In this document: positions 1 through 10,072 of the stretch, one piece after another
How the letters are laid out: each line of letters opens with the position of its first letter
How positions within the stretch are numbered: the first letter of the stretch is position 1
Source: Phytophthora colocasiae
Taxonomy: Eukaryota > Oomycota > Peronosporomycetes > Peronosporales > Peronosporaceae
NCBI GenBank assembly: GCA_018806915.1
Contig: JAGKQI010000049.1
Coordinates: 1,798,001 to 1,862,000 of the forward strand
Reading direction: 5' to 3'
Length of the DNA stretch: 64,000 nt
Notes under the pieces: model-generated
Told to the model about the DNA's origin: nothing
The model's database searches: none
What the model saw: only the letters and a program-made list of their open reading frames with translations
Translations under genes and position numbers: made by a program

Positions 1-30
1 GGTTGTGCAGTCCTGTCGTATGTTGACAAG

Positions 31-922
31 TGTGAGCGCAAGAAAATGGATCCTAAAGCACGAGAAGCAGTGTTTGTGGGGTACTCACGATAAAGAAGAG
101 GTTATCGTCTTCTCGATAGCAAGACATTACAGCCACACAGCCATCTTCTATGAAACTAAGCCAAGGCGGATTTTGGTTGGATCTGGAAGTACTCCAGTTG
201 CCAATGTTCCTACGTCTAAGTATTTAGACATTGATGCAGCAACTATGCAGAACATCCCGTCACTATTGCGCGAAGCACAAGAGGATGGTAAGAGTGAGAA
301 AGAGTGCAGAACTGGTGGGGCTGATAACTTCGTCGAGAATAAGAAGCTGCAACACGAACGGAAACGAAAATGCCACCCCAGTGAGGAATCTGTACCACGG
401 AAAAGCAGGAAGAAAGTGAATTCAGCAAATGCTGAGAGCGTTGAGCCTGATGGGAACGCACTTAAGGAGACTCAAAGAAAGAAGCGACCTGCACCACCTC
501 ACAAGCAGAAAGGAAAACAGAAGCGACGGTGTGTGGAGCCGTTGGAAGAGTCTGAAAGTGAGGGTAGTGGGCGGTGTATGACACCGGCACCGAAGCAAGG
601 TGGTAGTGGGCGGTGTGTGACACCGACTGCCAACCGAGGTGGTCAATTTACAGAGTCGAAGAGATCTCAAATCCCTGCTACTGGTGAAACCAGCAAATTA
701 GAGAAACCCAGAGAAGATGATGACTCCAACAAAACGAAAAGTGATGGAACACCGGCATCTCAAAGAAGTTCTGGCAAGTCCAGAAAGACTGGATGTGTGG
801 AGTATCGTCCAGTGGATGAGCAACGAGTATCTATACATGTTGGGATAACGATTATTGTTGCTAACCTATCACTGCCTGTAGGAGTGCTGGGAGTGCTGTG
901 CGGGGACAACGAACGTGTCTAA
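31..922 (+). pseudogene. Copia pol fragment: integrase C-terminus and linker
   Basis: In the frame starting at 31 the sequence reads like the conserved end of the Copia integrase (DPKAREAVFVGYS, then GYRLLDSK), interrupted by a TAA at 91-93. After about 145 the open frame switches to a basic, low-complexity linker rich in K, R, S, P and G, with a duplicated unit (GSGRCMTPAPKQ then GSGRCVTPTANR). Copia polyproteins normally have such a variable linker between integrase and RT. The open frame ends with TAA at 920-922. Because of the stop and the frame change this is a relic, not a gene. Confidence 0.7.
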
Positions 923-1621
923 GGCAGCTAGCGGCGCGTGGCCTGCTCGAGGAAGTGAAGGCATGTGCGGCAACGTCGAGAAGGCGTATGCCAAGGAACT
1001 GACGGCGTGTGCGGGAACGTCGTGGTGGCGTTGGAGTTGGAGCCTGTCCGAGTGGATGGAGTGAACGCCGGAACACGAGTGTGTCCGATGATCCAGCTCT
1101 TTCTCTTACCTTAATACGTGGCGTCATGGAGCTGTGCTCCGACTGGATGGGGGGTAGCACCTCTGGTAAAGCAACGTGTGCGTACATGAGTACGAGACGC
1201 AACGTCGAGTGACGTGAGCGAGTGCGAGCAGCATCGTCGGGTGGCGAGTGCAGAACAAGATGAAGTGCAGATCTTGAGGCAACGCCGTGTGGCGTGTGTG
1301 AGAGCAACGTCGAGTGACGTGTGCAGTACAAGTGAGGCACGCAGTGACGTCGAGTGACGTATGCAGTGCAAGGTGAAGTCGAGTGACGTGTGTGAGTGCA
1401 TGTGCTTGGGGAAACGTCGAGTGACGCGAGCAAGTGTAGTACAAGTGCGTCCAGTGACGTGTACAAGTAGAAGAACAATGGCAGCGTCGTGTGATGCGGG
1501 CAAGACGTACCAGTAGTACGTGGAGTAACGTCATGGAGACGAGTACAAGTGAAGACGCAGCGGTAGATGACGAGTGCAAGCTCAAGTTGCAGCATCATGG
1601 AGATGTGTGTAAAAAGAACTG
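923..1621 (+). repeat. Degenerate tandem repeats with GTCGAGTGACGT core
   Basis: No coding similarity is visible. A core close to GTCGAGTGACGTG recurs at 1204, 1309, 1349, 1378, 1416 and (as GTCCAGTGACG) 1449, with spacers of about 29-40 bp rich in GTGCAGTACAAGTG-like words. Looser copies occur from about 970 (AACGTCGAGAAGGCG) and 1285. The block sits exactly where the Copia RT fingers/palm should be, so it replaced or expanded within the element. Long open frames on the minus strand here come from the repeats and are not treated as genes. Confidence 0.6.
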
Positions 1622-2363
1622 ATGAAAGACAAGCCTTACCGAGCTGTGATAGGAAGTTTGATGTACCTCATGTTAGGGACACGGCCGGATCTCGCGTATA
1701 TGGTGCGAGAGTGTAGTCAATATTTGGAAAATCCTGGAATTTTACATTGGAGAGCGGCAAAACGTGGTCTTCGCTATTTGAAGGAAACATTGGACATGGG
1801 TTTACGTCTTGGAGGTGTTCAAGACGCTCGACGACTAGTTCGACATCTTGTCTTTTGCAGATGCTGATTTTGCGAATCGCGTTGATGATCGAAAGTCGGT
1901 GGCTGGATATTTGACTCAATTTTGTGGAAGTACAATTTCATGGTGCAGTCAGACAGAAAGAACAGTAGCTTTGCACACTTGTGAAGCTGAGTATATGGCA
2001 CTCAGTCTTCTTGTTCAAGAAGTTGTGCATCTTCGTCAGATGCTTTGTGAATTGAAAGTTGCACAGAGGAAGCCGTCAGAAGTTCTTGTGGATAATGAAA
2101 GTGCTCGGAAATTGGCGAAAAACCCTGAATTTCATAGCAGAACGAAGCACATTGATGTACGCCATCATTTTATCAGAGAGCGGATCGAGAAGCAACAAAT
2201 TCAAGTGGATCATATTGCAGGAGTCGACAATGTTGCTGATATATTCACGAAGTCTTTGCCGCGGATTAAATTTGAAAAACATCGAAGAACTATGGGGCTA
2301 ATGTCACGATTGGAGTATGACGGCAAGGTTGCAGATGTGGAGAGCAACGAAGACAACCAGTAG
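1622..2363 (+). pseudogene. Copia pol fragment: RT end and RNase H
   Basis: The first open segment (1622-1867) carries the RT connection motif typical of Copia (YRAVIGSLMYLMLGTRPDLAY), and the second (about 1848-2363) the RNase H with FADADFANRVDDRKSVAGY, the SWCSQTERTVALHTCEAEY block and the C-terminal HIDVRHHFIRE region followed by DNVADIFTKSLPR. The two lie in different frames, with the shift near 1845-1850. Stop at 2361-2363. The catalytic Asp and Glu of RNase H are still visible, but the protein is broken and lacks the YVDD palm. Confidence 0.88.
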
Positions 2364-2370
2364 GTGGGGC

Positions 2371-2656
2371 TGTTGTGAATTACTGATTATCTTGTTGTTT
2401 TGAAGCTGCAGATACAAGTGAGCTTTTATCCCTAAGGTTTTATGCCGTAGAGCTTTTGTCCTACAGGGTTTTTGCCAACTTGTTGTAGTTAGTCTTGGGA
2501 CATGTGAGAGAAGAAAAATGTGAAATTGGAGTGGCCTCACTCTCAAAGAAATATACTCAGCAGCAGCAAGCAGCTTTCCACCTACTACGTCTCTTCTAGT
2601 CTTCTGGTACTTGTTGAGCTATTGAGCTATCAAGGAAACGCACTACCTCAATTTAC
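2371..2656 (+). repeat. Putative 3' LTR of the Copia element
   Basis: It starts with TGTTGTGAATTACTG directly after the purine tract TAGGTGGGGC and is taken to end at ...CAATTTACA, because homology to the second hydrolase copy (minus strand near 15.48 kb) begins within a few bases after it. An alternative end at 2632 (..GCTATCA) cannot be excluded. There is no second LTR in the window for comparison. Confidence 0.5.
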
Positions 2657-2660
2657 AAGT

Positions 2661-3568
2661 CCACCATTGAAGTCTTTGGAAACGCTACCCAGCAACCGTT
2701 GGCAACCCAAAGACCGCACCAAATGTCTGGCTTCTCGAAGGAGGGCCGGGTCTTTCCTCCGTTCTGATGGAGCCGACAGCAATTGATCTCCAGGAGAAGT
2801 TGGGAGGGTCTTTCAACATGTATCTCATCGATCATCGCGGTACTGGGCGCAGTACGAGACTCTCCTGTTCAACAGCATCGAATCTCAAGTTTTCTAATTT
2901 TGAGAGTGATGCCCAAGCTTTCAGTGTTGGCGAATGTGGTGAGGAGTTGGCTACCAAGTATGGAGACGTGGCAATGTTTTCAACGACAAGTGTTGCTAAG
3001 GATATCGCCAGTTTCATGGGTGAACATACCAACGGAGAAGATACCATTGTCTTCGGGCGGAACTATGGTGCAGTGTTGGGAGAACGCTTGATGCATTTTA
3101 ACCCGCCTGAAGTCACTGGATACGTTTTTGACGGCATTGCCACGACGGCATGGACCAGCGAGTACCCTTGGGACACAGGCTATGACGACGTCGCAGATAC
3201 GTTTTTGGCCCTGATCCAGGAAGATGAGGAGATTACCGCCCGCTTCAAGAAGAAAGGGTTGGCAGGGGCGATCAAGCGCCTAATCGCTCAGTTCGACAAG
3301 AACCCGGAGTCAGCTTGCGCGGTCATCATCAATTCGCTATTCAACAGTACCAATGCTGGTAAAGTTGAACCCGAACCACCGTCGTTCTTGCTCCGAAGCA
3401 CGCTGGGAGCGATGCTAATAGACTCCGAGACGCGGAAGATGATTCCGCCGATGGTGTATCGTTTGAATCGATGTGCGGACCAAGATCTCGATGTTTTGAA
3501 GCACTTCACGCAATTTATTCAGAATGTTCAGAACATCATCAATGCTGACACTGAGGACACCATCAGTG
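2661..3568 (+). pseudogene. S33-type secreted alpha/beta-hydrolase, N-terminal half (copy 1)
   Basis: This is the middle part of a tripeptidyl-aminopeptidase-like (peptidase S33) hydrolase. A 1-bp deletion near 2667, relative to the copy at 15.1-15.7 kb, throws the first part out of frame. From 2767 the frame is open and includes LGGSFNMYLIDHRGTGRST, the strand after the oxyanion loop. The nucleophile elbow reads VFGRNYGAVLG, so the expected Ser of G-x-S-Y-G is Asn here. Upstream, the gene is cut by the Copia LTR; downstream, a Gypsy element enters at 3569 inside a codon. The missing C-terminal half continues at 11619 in the same frame. Originally a secreted enzyme; this copy cannot be active. 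Confidence 0.85.
3564..3568. repeat. Left target-site duplication CAGTG of the Gypsy element
   Basis: The 5 bp CAGTG directly before the LTR start (TGTAGTAGG at 3569) reappear at 11614-11618 directly after the outer LTR end (CCACTACA at 11613). Five bp is the size usually made by Gypsy integrases. Confidence 0.92.
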
Positions 3569-3961
3569 TGTAGTAGGTCGCACTTGAAAAACTCTAACAC
3601 CGGTAGGGGAAGCTGGCACTTCCTTCAGTTGTCTAGCCGAGTGTATTGTAGTTGTCGACTTGATCGTAAATGTAAAAGTGAACTAGGAAAACATGCATGT
3701 CGAATCGCTACACTACATCGCCGCCACCAGCGTCCTAGTGGGGCGTTCTGCTCGGCCACGGCAGGTGTTCACAACTTCAACGCTTACCAGCCTGAGTACA
3801 GGCTGCTATAACAACTTTAATGCCAACTCAGCCACTATTTGCTATCAGCAGGCATTCCAAGTGCAGGTCAGCCACAGCACTGTAGCTGCCTTCAAGCACA
3901 TGTTGTACTCGACTGCAATACGGTGGTCATGGTTGGGCTTTTAAAGCCGCCATCCACTACA
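3569..3961 (-). repeat. Gypsy 3' LTR (393 bp)
   Basis: Direct repeat of 8864-9238 plus 11596-11613, with the same TGTAGT...ACTACA ends. Open frames seen inside it on the plus strand are repeated in both LTRs and have no protein similarity. Confidence 0.95.
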
Positions 3962-4242
3962 GTCCCCTCTTAAGCCCAATCTGACCACTCGGTACATTAG
4001 GCTTGTACTTTTTGTATTACAAATACTCACTAGTTGTGAGTCACCACACGGTGATGACGATGTCATGATGACACATCAAATTGTACACACTATGTTACCA
4101 ACTTCAACACGTTGCAGTTGGAACAAACTGACCATGCAAATCCTCCAGGAAATGACCAGGACAATCACTGTATGAAGGGAAAACCTTTATTTAGTGACTG
4201 ACAGACCACTCTGTGAAGGGGTATACATGTATACACTAAAGC
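3962..4242 (-). other. Gypsy 3' untranslated region with polypurine tract
   Basis: On the minus strand the last internal bases before the LTR are GGGCTTAAGAGGGGAC, a plausible polypurine tract for plus-strand priming. The rest, up to the end of the integrase frame, shows no coding sequence. Confidence 0.6.
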
Positions 4243-5745
4243 TTAACGTCTCTTTCCTGACGTTTCTAACGCTTTGAGGTTTTGCTCAAGCTTTGAGTCT
4301 TTTGATCTAGTAACATACTCCTGTACTAACGTCCTCACGTCTTTGTACAGAGTAGCTAGAGGCTCCCACGAGTCTTCTATCGCTTCCAATCCGTGCCACC
4401 CGACTCGAATTTCGTAGCAACGACTCCTGTTGTTCCAGCGATGGTGCATCAGCTCTCGCACTCGCAACATGATACCCTGGGAAGCGACGTGTTCTAGGAG
4501 CTCTTCCGTTACTTCCAGGTCTTTGTCGGCAAAGAACTTCAACCGAGAGGCGTGTACATCCGCTTTTGCTCCAGTCACGAGGTGTTTCACCTTGAAGACG
4601 TTGTACGGTTGTGCCTCCGTGACTACGTAGGGTCCAATCCAGGTGACGTGCAATTTGTTCTGCCCTTTCTCATCCACCCTTGATCGCAGTACGTAGTCAC
4701 CCACGCTGAAATTCACCAAGTTGTCGCCTCGCTCTCTTTTCTTGTTAAGTAGAGTCTGCTTGAGTCTGGCGTCCGCCACTGCTTTGTGCATGTCTTGTAT
4801 ACTAGCACGTAGTTGGGCAAGGTTCGACTCGATCTCGGCGGAGGTTCGGGTCGGTTGTACACTCGGAGTCATCTCAGGTCCCAAGTATATAGCCTGAAGC
4901 GGCGATGGTGGCTCTAACCCAGTAAACAGCTCACCCGGAGTCTTTCCTGCCAGTGAAGGCACGGCCGTGTGATTTAGACTGGCTTGGACAATGGGAATTA
5001 GCCGCGGCCAGTCTCTGTGGTTGAGTTTGTAGTCCAGTATAAGCACTCGTAAGACTTGCAGGATATCTCGGTTTACACGCTCCACTGACCCGTTAATCCA
5101 TGGGCTGTAGGTGGGGGAGAATATCTGCTTGCACTTCATTCTGGTACACAACTCTTCGATCACTTCGTTCTTGAAATGGGTCCCTTGGTCACTGATCCAA
5201 TCTCGAGGAATCCCAAATCTGCTGTGCCAGTCCATGAGTGCGTCAGCTGCTACTTCACTTGTAGGTGTTTCACATTTGACCAGCTCACAATAATGACTAG
5301 CATCGTCCTTTAGCACTAGTAGGTACTGTAGGTCACCATAGGCCTCGCCTAGGTAAAGGAAATCCCAGTGCAGTGCTTGGTTCCTTTCTTGGCAGCGGTA
5401 TGTTTCACTCCATGGCCTTGGGACTACCTTCCCCCCTTTCACATGATGGCATAGGAGGCAGCTTGCCAGAAACCTGTCCACACAGGGACGAAAGTGGGGA
5501 ATGTGGAATACGCGGCCGATGTGTGCCATCATGGCGTCCTTGCCTCGATGCCCTTGGGGTCCACAGTGGGCAATGATACACACACGTTGGAGCAGTTCTT
5601 TAGCTCCAGTGGGGATCCACAGCTTGTTATTCTTCCGGTATACCCCGTCTCCACCTTCTGTACAACGCTTCCGGTCCGATTTTAACCCGAATTTGCTCTG
5701 AGCTCGGGCGATGTCTTCGAGTAGGCCACACAAAGTCTCCATCAT
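4243..5745 (-). pseudogene. Gypsy integrase with C-terminal chromodomain
   Basis: A 500-codon open frame, the last segment of pol. It shows the zinc-binding N-terminus (HRG...SCLLCHH), the catalytic triad in HWDFLYLGE, WISDQGTHFK and GSVERVNRDIL, a GPY-like region (TWIGPYVVTEAQPYNVFKV) and a C-terminal chromodomain (IRVGWHGLEAIEDSWEPL) that in chromoviruses guides insertion to particular chromatin. All DDE residues are present. It is cut off from RNase H by a frameshift near 5722, so it cannot be made as part of an intact polyprotein from this copy. Confidence 0.92.
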
Positions 5746-6607
5746 CTAGAGGTCTGAGAAGTAGTCGGCCAGTATCTTCTTGGCTACGGGTCGTCACTCT
5801 GCGTACACTTGGTGTGGCTGGCAATCGAGCCCACCGTGATACCATATCTGCCCAGACATTCTCTTCTCCTGCTATGTGGTGAATCTCGTAGCGGAATTCA
5901 CCGAGTCTGAGCGCCCACCTCAGAAGCTTCCCTCGGATATGTTTTTTAACAGTCTCGTCAGGAGCGAAAACATGAATCAAATTCCTGTGATCACAGTATA
6001 AGCGAAATCCTGTCGGCCTCAGTAGAAGGTGTGACAGCTTGTCACATGCTGCCACAATAGCAAAAGCTTCTTTTTCAATCACGCTCCAGTTTTCCTGAGA
6101 GCCCGTGAATGTACCACTCAGACATTGGAGTAGTCGATGCTGTTGGTCAGCAATAGCTTCACCTTCTTTCCAATCAGGAATATCGGTCACAATGACAGAC
6201 CAGCCAACGTCCGATGCATCTGTGAACACAGAGAGAACACCCTCAGGACTCGGGTGAGCGAGAAGTGCTGCTGATGCCAGGCAGTCCTTGACACGCGAGA
6301 AAGCTGCCTGTTCCTCGGTTGTGAACGTTACTGCAATCTTGTTTGCAGCACGTTTCGTTCTCTTTCCAGCCCCTAACGCTAGGTCTAGACGCTGTTGCAG
6401 GGTTTTCACATGGATGGCATAGCTAATCAAACTATCACGCATCCAATTGCAAGCGCACAGAAATTGCTGGAGCTCTCCAGCGGTTGTTGGTAGTGGCATC
6501 TCCCTCAGGGTTTTAATCCGGTCCGGATCGTGTTTGACTCCTTCCCCATTAATTATCTTCCCACACCATTTCACCGAGCGCTGAAAACAAACTCGACTTT
6601 GCAGCAC
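5722..6607 (-). pseudogene. Gypsy RT thumb/connection and RNase H
   Basis: The frame contains the RT thumb region (HDPDRIKTLREMPLPTT), followed by RNase H with FTDASDVGWSV, WSVIEKEAFAIV and LYCDHRNL, the usual catalytic Asp-Glu-Asp positions, and the connection HHIAGEENVWADMVSRW. It joins the palm frame by a shift near 6590-6598 and leaves to the integrase frame near 5722. Both look like single-base indels, since the similarity continues across them in another frame. Confidence 0.9.
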
Positions 6608-7178
6608 TTAGCTTCAGGCCAAAATCGTTCATGAGCGAAAAAAGTTCCTCCAGTTTCTCCAAATAGGTATCCACAGTCGCAGCGTAAAGCAAAAGATCAT
6701 CTATCCAAATCAGGAGATGTTTGTAGAGCAACTTCTTGAAACAAGTTTCCATCGTGACTTGGAAATGTAGTGCAGCATCACAACATCCTTGTGGGACCCG
6801 TGTTGGAGTGAAAACTTTGGCGTCAGTCATGTAGCTTAGGATCTCCTGACAGGCTTTCGCAAGTGGCAATTGCCAAAAGCCTTTTATGAAGTCAAAAAGA
6901 CCAAAGAACTCCATGTCTCGGACGTGCTCCGTTATCACTTGAAGTACTGGCATCACGCCTGCAATCGGTTCTGTCAAAGCATTGACAGGCCGGTAGTCGT
7001 TCGTTTGTCTGTAGTCTTCTTTTCCTGGCTTACGAACCGGCAGCGCTGGACATGCCCATCGGCTGGATGGATTCTCGAATACCCAGCCGAGTCGCACCAG
7101 ATCTTCATTAAACTCCTTTAGGAATTTCCTCAGATGGGGTGGATACTGCCTTGGTTTTACAACGATACGGTGTTGCAC
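6549..7178 (-). pseudogene. Gypsy reverse transcriptase palm
   Basis: Contains the RT core: WACPALPVRKPGK, DYRPVNALTEPI, FDFIKGFWQLPLA, VPQGCCDAALHFQ and the active-site box LLIWIDDLLLYA (x-IDD in place of YxDD). A shift near 7165 separates it from the protease frame and another near 6595 from RNase H. Confidence 0.92.
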
Positions 7179-7815
7179 CCTTCTTCAGTCGAATATCTAG
7201 TGGCGGCACTTTTGCAGGTGGATCTGGCCCCAATCGAAGTCGCCAAATGTCATACATGAACACTATGGTACGTAGCTTATCCTCCTTGTCGGGTGGGAAA
7301 CCATTCTCAATTGCCTTGCTAATCATCGTCTCCACTGCTTGTCGTACCTCCTCATCCGGTACACAACCGATCCAGGTCTCGTCAGTGGAAGCAGTCAGAT
7401 CATCGTCCTCTGATTTGCTTTGGCGTGCTAGCTGTTCAAGTTGCCGGTCAATGCTGATACCTAAATCATCCAGTATATCCTCACCGAGGATGAACTCATC
7501 TTCATCTTCCTCGATGACCAGCACGTCAAACGGTTTCACAGGCCTCACTGGTCCAGCCGCTGTATGCAACAGGATGTGCATATTCACTGTTCGATCAGCA
7601 GTCAGCTCGTGTTTGCCAACTGTCTGACATGTAATAGCACGCTTCAGCTTGGTAGTTTGCACGAGACTACCTAACTCGCGAAGCTCCTTCAGCTTCCGAG
7701 CACTTATGATGCTCATCTCAGCCCCAGAATCAGCGCAGTAGGGCATGGGCAACCTCCCGTCCAGCACTATGGTGTTATCATGCTTTGAGAGGCAGTCCCG
7801 GATGCGCTTTAATTT
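7108..7815 (-). pseudogene. Gypsy aspartic protease and RT N-terminus
   Basis: Open in the same frame as gag, directly after its TGA stop (7816-7818). It carries the retropepsin active-site block PYCADSGAEMSII and a flap-like region, then a linker (FILGEDILDDLGI) and the start of the RT (PLDIRLKKGATPYR). It drifts out of frame near 7165. There is no ATG at the start of this segment; synthesis would need read-through of TGA or another bypass. Confidence 0.85.
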
Positions 7816-8836
7816 TCACGCATCGCGCCCTGTCTGCTTCAGCCCTTTGTTCTGGTTGCGCCGTTCATGCATTTGGCGAAGCAGCTCCTTCTTCTCATCG
7901 CCAGAGGCTTCCTTGCAGTGGATAAGCCAATGGTCACCTTTGCATTTTAGACATCCACCAGTCGGAGGGGTAGTGTCTCTTTTTTCGGGTTTCCTCTGTC
8001 CTTGGTTAACCCTTGAACCGTTATTCTTCGCAGTAGACTTGTCACCACGTTCTATCTTGCGGTACTTTGTACGTTGTTGGCTGTTAATACTTTCAGACTG
8101 GTTATCCTTTCGCCTTGTCTCAGAAGTATCCTTGCCGCGGGAGCGCTTACGACGTTGAAAATCTCTGTCTTGATCAAGAGCTTTCTCCAAGATGAGCCTA
8201 AACAGCTCTTTTTCGTCCTCCTTGGCCGCCCGGTTCTGATACTTCAGGATGGCAGCAACTTCATCGCGGAGACTGCGTGGCTCTAGCGAATCCACCAGCA
8301 ATTTGCACTTCAATCGGGGCCCTTCCTTTCCAGTGAAAAACCCTTGCCAACCTTGTTCATCGATGAACTCACGGCTCCTGACAAAATATTGCATCACCCG
8401 CTCTCGTACATCTGACTCTCGCATATCCATGACGACGTTCTCCTTGAACAAAGCAGCTACGTCGGGCAACGGATTTGTTTTTGATGGAGGAAATGATCTC
8501 ATCAATCTTTTTCAAGATGAAATCGTCGGTGACGTCAGCAACATTGATTTCCCACTCAAAGTCGCACCAGGCAGCAAGGAGCCTCGAGTCGAATGATTTC
8601 TTAACGCTCACGAGGATTTCTGCCATTTTGTCTGAATCGTTCTTGCAGCGCATCGCTACCTCGTCTTCATATTCACTCCGCAGTTTTCTCCATTGCACGA
8701 GCGCTGCATGGGACGTGCTCTTGAGTTGCGGTGCTGCGAGGGGCATGAACAGTGCCATTGGCACTGTAGACGAGTCATCCGTTGGTGTACTGGAAGGTAC
8801 ACTTGCCGTCAGGTTGTTCCTCGTAGATCTTGTCAT
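7816..8836 (-). pseudogene. Gypsy gag with zinc knuckle
   Basis: The likely start is the ATG at 8836 (MTRSTRNNLTASVPSS), 28 bases inside the 5' LTR boundary. The N-terminal half runs to FILKKIDEIISSIKNKS, then shifts frame near 8470 into a segment beginning LPDVAALFKENVVMDMRES. That part ends in a basic region with one zinc knuckle, CLKCKGDHWLIHC, spaced C-x2-C-x3-H-x4-C instead of the common C-x2-C-x4-H-x4-C. Gag ends at TGA 7816-7818. The frameshift makes this copy non-functional. Confidence 0.82.
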
Positions 8837-8863
8837 TTTGCCCTTGATCACTAAAGAATTCTT

Positions 8864-9238
8864 TGTAGTAGGTCGCACTTGAAAAACTCTAACACCGGTA
8901 GGGGAAGCTGGCACTTCCTTCAGTTGTCTAGCCGAGTGTATTGTAGTTGTCGACTTGATCGTAAATGTAAAAGTGAACTAGGAAAACATGCATGTCGAAT
9001 CGCTACACTACATCGCCGCCACCAGCGTCCTAGTGGGGCGTTCTGCTCGGCCACGGCAGGTGTTCACAACTTCAACGCTTACCAGCCTGAGTACAGGCTG
9101 CTATAACAGCTTTAATGCCAACTCAGCCACTATTTGCTATCAGCAGGCATTCCAAGTGCAGGTCAGCCACAGCACTGTAGCTGCCTTCAAGCACATGTTG
9201 TACTCGACTGCAATACGGTGGTCATGGTTGGGCTTTTA
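8864..9238 (-). repeat. Gypsy 5' LTR, larger part (375 of 393 bp)
   Basis: Matches 3569-3943 with a single difference seen. The last 18 bp of this LTR (AAGCCGCCATCCACTACA) are displaced to 11596-11613 by the Harbinger insertion at its TTA. On the minus strand, the internal sequence next to this LTR (AAAGAATTCTTT) is a 12-bp palindrome and not a usual tRNA-complementary TGG primer site. Confidence 0.94.
9236..9238. repeat. Left TTA target-site duplication of Harbinger
   Basis: TTA here and at 11593-11595. Removing the element and one TTA restores an LTR of exactly 393 bp, the same length as the other LTR. Confidence 0.93.
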
Positions 9239-9443
9239 GAGCATCTCCAGCGGCAGGTCTTAAAGACGGTTTTATCTTAAAAGTAGCGCGATTAAGACTC
9301 GGCCAAGTCTTAAAGCCCCCAGCGGCAAGTCCTATCCCAGGTTTTAACTTCACGAGGTCTTAACGGATGAGACTTGGGTCTCAAATTAAGACTCGAGTTT
9401 TAACGAAGGATGGCTTCAAAGTCGAATCGTCGCCAGAAGGATC

Positions 9444-10037
9444 ATGGGGAAGGGCTCGGTGTGGAGCGAGTTTGAAACTGTGGAGCTGTGTGCTGCGTGG
9501 CTGGCAACTTCAGAAGACCCAATACGAGGAGCAGGACAGAAGAAGGCAACGTTCTTTGAGCGTGTTTACGAGCAGTGGTGCAAAAATGTTGGCTCAGAAG
9601 TGGATCAGCGCTCGGAAAAAGCCATTGTAGGCCGATGGAAGAAGATGCAGCCGGACGTGACAAAGTTCGAGGGGATTTTCCTGAAGCTAAAGAGCCAAGA
9701 GCGTTCGGGTTGGAGTGAGCAGATGTACGTTGAAAACGCGGCGAAAATCTTTCAAGAGCGCGCGAAACAACCCTTTGAGTACCTTGCGGCTTGGAAGGAG
9801 CTGCGCGATAAGCCAAAATGGACTAGGAAAACGAATACGACTATCAACAAGCGCAAGTCAGCTGAGCCTGGCTCATTGGCTCGGCCTGAAGGTCAAAAAG
9901 CTGCTAAGAAGAGAGTGAAAACCGTGGATGACTGCATTTCGCGGCCCTTACAGAGCTCATTCGACAACGATAACAGTCCAAATACATCGGCGCCGGTCAA
10001 CGCTGTTGAAGACAGTTTAGAAACGGCTTTGGTTTAG
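9444..10037 (+). CDS. Harbinger Myb/SANT-like DNA-binding protein
   Basis: A 197-residue protein starting MGKGSVWSEFETVELCAAW. It has the layout of the Myb/SANT-like proteins encoded by Harbinger elements and related to plant no-apical-meristem-associated proteins: a tryptophan-containing trihelix (W7, W19 and WCKN near 46), GRWKKMQPDVTKF, and a helical segment (FQERAKQPFEYLAAWKELRDKPKW) typical of the NAM-associated domain, then a basic tail with a likely nuclear signal (AAKKRVK). In studied elements this partner binds the transposon ends and brings the transposase to them. It runs toward the transposase gene; stops are 36 bp apart (10037 versus 10073). A single exon is assumed. Confidence 0.8.
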   Translation: MGKGSVWSEFETVELCAAWLATSEDPIRGAGQKKATFFERVYEQWCKNVGSEVDQRSEKAIVGRWKKMQPDVTKFEGIFLKLKSQERSGWSEQMYVENAAKIFQERAKQPFEYLAAWKELRDKPKWTRKTNTTINKRKSAEPGSLARPEGQKAAKKRVKTVDDCISRPLQSSFDNDNSPNTSAPVNAVEDSLETALV

Positions 10038-10072
10038 CTCACTTACTCTACATCAGCAATCGTGAGAGCTTG

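Larger units (their letters stand above)
1..2656 (+). mobile_element. Decayed Ty1/Copia retrotransposon, 3' part
   Basis: The left edge of the window lies inside a Copia-type element in plus orientation. In order it shows the end of the integrase, a long hydrophilic linker, a stretch of degenerate short repeats where the reverse transcriptase core should be, the end of the RT plus RNase H, a purine-rich tract (TAGGTGGGGC) and a putative 3' LTR. Frameshifts, an in-frame stop and loss of the YVDD region make it inactive. The 3' LTR abuts sequence homologous to a secreted hydrolase gene, so the element was inserted into that gene. The 5' part lies outside the window. Confidence 0.88.

Noticed and set aside
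1200..1490. Possible CRISPR array
   Set aside because: Repeats are degenerate and spacing is irregular, spacers resemble each other, and the genome is eukaryotic.
861..1598. Long minus-strand frames (245, 153 and 130 codons) across the repeat array
   Set aside because: They arise from repeats without stops (TSLDV, VTRRC, RHST words repeated) and have no start context or family.
3524..3944. Plus-strand open frames in the Gypsy LTR, repeated at 8879-9239
   Set aside because: Same sequence in both LTRs and opposite to the element; no protein similarity.
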